Assembly (NCBI GenBank): GCA_001839685.1 | Contig: MLAK01000631.1 | Span: forward strand, 1-64,000 | Source of the DNA: Tritrichomonas foetus | Lineage: Eukaryota; Parabasalia; Tritrichomonadida; Tritrichomonadidae | DNA length: 64,000 bases | Reading direction: 5' to 3' | In this document: piece by piece, positions 62,474 to 64,000 of the stretch | Numbering within the stretch: position 1 is the first letter of the stretch | Layout: every line of letters starts with the position of its first letter | Translations under genes and position numbers: made by a program | The notes under the pieces: model-generated | Told to the model about the DNA's origin: nothing | Seen by the model: the letters and a program-made list of their open reading frames with translations, nothing else | Database searches by the model: none

Positions 62474-62570
62474 CTGCATTACAGCCAAGCCTGAAAAAGA
62501 TTACTTCCGAGCTGATCCAATTCGAAGGGTGAGTTTTAAATCCCTGGCTCAGCATTTGGTCGTAATGCAG
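62474..62570 (+). ncRNA. candidate structured element A (family of three)
   Basis: A 97-nt block with perfect 9-bp end stems CTGCATTAC/GTAATGCAG (62474-62482 with 62562-62570). Next come CCAA/TTGG (62485-62488 with 62556-62559), then GCTGATCC/GGCTCAGC with one mismatch (62511-62518 with 62546-62553), then AGGG/TCCCT-like (62526-62529 with 62542-62545). It shares ordered blocks with elements near 9.8 kb and 45.6 kb. A minus-strand transcript would meet TTTT at 62464-62467, a possible Pol III stop, and would start close to a TATA-like TTTTATACGC. The minus strand has CTCGGAAG, reminiscent of 5S rRNA, but the rest does not fit. It could be a small RNA, a SINE relic or a MITE. Confidence 0.35.
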
Positions 62571-62673
62571 TTGTGCGTATAAAAAATAAAAATGATTAAA
62601 ATCAATGTTTATATTTAAAAAAAAATAAAAATATTGTGATTTGCAGAAAAGTGCCAAATCACACTACTACGAA

Positions 62674-63417
62674 TTAAAATTCCGGGTACTTCTTTCCATT
62701 CTTTTCGAGGGACTCCTTTATGTAATCCTTAATGATCTTCACTGTGTTTCTGTTCAATTTCGACACGTCGATGAACAATTCACTGTTTCCACAGTCGAGG
62801 TCGGGCTGCTGCTCTGTTATGATTTTGATGAGCTCCTTTTGGTCCTCCTCGGAAGTCATCATTTCTGTCGCTTTGATGAAGCTCTGTAATTCGCGCTCAT
62901 TCATGACCTGCTGGTTTGGCTTCATCGATCTGGCTGCCCCGAGGGTGTCCGCGAATTGTTTGACCTTCGATGGCGGTTGGTTCATCAAATCTGTAATGAC
63001 TGTCCTCATTTCGTAAACGTGACCGCACCAGGTTCCGATAGTCATACCAACGAGCTTCTTTCGCTCTTTATTGAAAAGCCGTTTGATTTCGTTTGCCGCA
63101 ATTGAAAAGGGAGATTCTTTTCCATAAAATAATTCGATATTTCCCCAAACGTGGTCCATTTCTTCAAACCACTGTTGAATGGTGGAAATTCTACCATCTT
63201 GAATTTTGGTTTTTATTGTGTTTAAATCGGTTGGATTTTTGACTTTTTCGAAATAGTGTTCGGGAGCATTTTCGGGAGTGATTGGAATACGAAATTTTGT
63301 GGAAATAGGATGCGCTAAAATTCGATTCATGGCATTAATTGCTTCGTTTTTCAAAAATTCATTGAGCTGCATGATGGGAAAAAATGGGTCAAAGAGACCG
63401 TTTAAAGTCTTTGACAT
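62674..63417 (-). CDS. bromodomain-ET (BET-like) protein, Asn replaced
   Basis: 247 residues from ATG 63417; a 10-residue upstream extension needs TTG. Residues 20-118 form a bromodomain (LNEFLKNEAINAMNRILAHPISTKFRIPI, then HYFEKVKNPTDLNTIKTKIQDGRISTIQQWFEEMDHVWGNIELFYGKES). The last stretch corresponds to the BC loop, where Tyr98 stands in the place of the acetyl-lysine-anchoring Asn (family Y-N). The C-terminal about 60 residues resemble the ET domain: EEDQKELIKIITEQQPDLDCGNSELFIDVSKLNRNTVKIIKDYIKE, like the BRD4 E-(I/L)-x-(I/V)-D-(F/V) segment. So it is a single-bromodomain BET-like chromatin protein whose reader pocket may be altered. Nuclear. Confidence 0.85.
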   Translation of the reverse strand: MSKTLNGLFDPFFPIMQLNEFLKNEAINAMNRILAHPISTKFRIPITPENAPEHYFEKVKNPTDLNTIKTKIQDGRISTIQQWFEEMDHVWGNIELFYGKESPFSIAANEIKRLFNKERKKLVGMTIGTWCGHVYEMRTVITDLMNQPPSKVKQFADTLGAARSMKPNQQVMNERELQSFIKATEMMTSEEDQKELIKIITEQQPDLDCGNSELFIDVSKLNRNTVKIIKDYIKESLEKNGKKYPEF

Positions 63418-63708
63418 GTCAAAACAATTCAAATAACAGAAATTCAATCATCAAGAAACATTTGCAAGAATGAAATATTGATTTTTATTGATTCGGACTG
63501 AAGTCAATACAACTTTAGGGAAAATCACTGATTGATTTTATAAGTTTTAATGTACCGATATGCAGGCTTGGCTGGAATGTTTTTAAGTTGATTCATATGA
63601 TTGAGATTTCCACTAACTATTTTTCCACTTATAATTATATATGGTCTGACAAATAATGTTGTTAACAATGTTATAATTAACTAAATAATTCCATTTTCTA
63701 TTTGGGAA

Positions 63709-64000
63709 ATGATGAATATTGAAGCAAATGAAATCTATTTTGAATTCTTAAGGTTGTGCTTTAAGGCAGGTTTTGAAAACATTTTAATCATAAAGATTCA
63801 TTTTGGAAATTCTAATGATTTTTCATTAAATGTGTTCAATGAAGATAAATAATAACAATTGATCTGACAATTGAATTGAATCTTCCACATATTATTGCAG
63901 ATTTATTATCACCAAATATTAATGGATTATACAAAATAGATCAAGCTGTTGATTTTTACTATTTAATGTTAGATTTTGCTTTTTTAGATATTATTTTCTA
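63709..64000 (+). pseudogene. possible frameshifted coding fragment at window edge
   Basis: A short frame from ATG 63709 to 63849 (MNIEANEIYFEFLRLCFKAG ... NVFNEDK) ends in TAA. A second frame, open from 63849 to the window end, follows directly (LTIELNLPHIIADLLSPNINGLYKI, then DFYYLMLDFAFLDII). Together they look like one protein broken by a frameshift. No family was recognised. The upstream 290 nt are empty. It may be the start of a gene beyond the edge. Confidence 0.25.

Noticed and set aside
62521..62536. TTCGAA read as a tRNA T-loop
   Set aside because: No cloverleaf can be drawn: no acceptor stem, no proper T-stem and no A box at the right distance.
62451..62657. 68-codon minus frame over the structured element A
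   Set aside because: It is an accidental frame through a palindromic block with no protein similarity; the RNA-like structure explains the region better.
1..64000. CRISPR arrays, bacterial operons, Shine-Dalgarno sites or prophage
   Set aside because: Gene content is eukaryotic throughout; the tandem repeats seen are minisatellites without spacer structure.

Overview
The window is AT-rich, gene-dense protist nuclear DNA, and its content fits a trichomonad parabasalid (Tritrichomonas foetus-like; the genus is inference). Supporting signs are long intron-free genes, short intergenic spacers, TAAA directly at many stop codons (the known trichomonad polyadenylation arrangement), two axonemal proteins, and a giant cysteine-rich type I surface protein.

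Left part (1-16.4 kb): ribosomal protein L27a/uL15, a 3.2-kb gene-poor gap, an E2F-like factor, a broken condensin-II kleisin (CNDH2-like) fragment, Sas10/Utp3, DNA polymerase alpha B-subunit, an Smr-domain protein on the minus strand, a CYFIP/Sra1-type WAVE subunit, and a minimal PARP-type ADP-ribosyltransferase.

Middle (16.8-34.5 kb): a MON2-like trafficking protein, a DOCK-family Rho GEF (minus), a YEATS4/Yaf9 subunit, an apparently complete pogo/Tc1-mariner-type transposon with perfect 42-bp inverted ends inserted in a 22-bp minisatellite, CFAP100 (minus), a Rab-like GTPase with Ser in place of the catalytic Gln, a low-quality stretch with decayed coding remnants, and a PPP phosphatase.

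Right part (34.8-64 kb): a roughly 3,270-residue cysteine-rich transmembrane protein gene (minus) with one in-frame TAA near its 5' end and two tandem ~1,380-residue blocks inside. Then come a 2.5-kb gene-free gap, a CDK (minus) divergent from TRM10, a small acidic coiled-coil protein, an RCC1-like protein divergent from an acylaminoacyl peptidase, the CAF1 deadenylase, an importin-13/transportin-3-like karyopherin, an unidentified beta-rich protein, CFAP45, and a bromodomain-ET protein.

Most genes are housekeeping: ribosome biogenesis, replication, chromatin, RNA turnover, trafficking and flagellum. There is no operon logic, but several close divergent pairs probably share promoter regions. 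The most unusual things seen are the giant interrupted and duplicated surface-protein gene, the intact transposon, and a dispersed family of about 70-145-nt structured elements (near 9.8, 45.6 and 62.5 kb) that share conserved blocks and may be small RNA genes or mobile relics.
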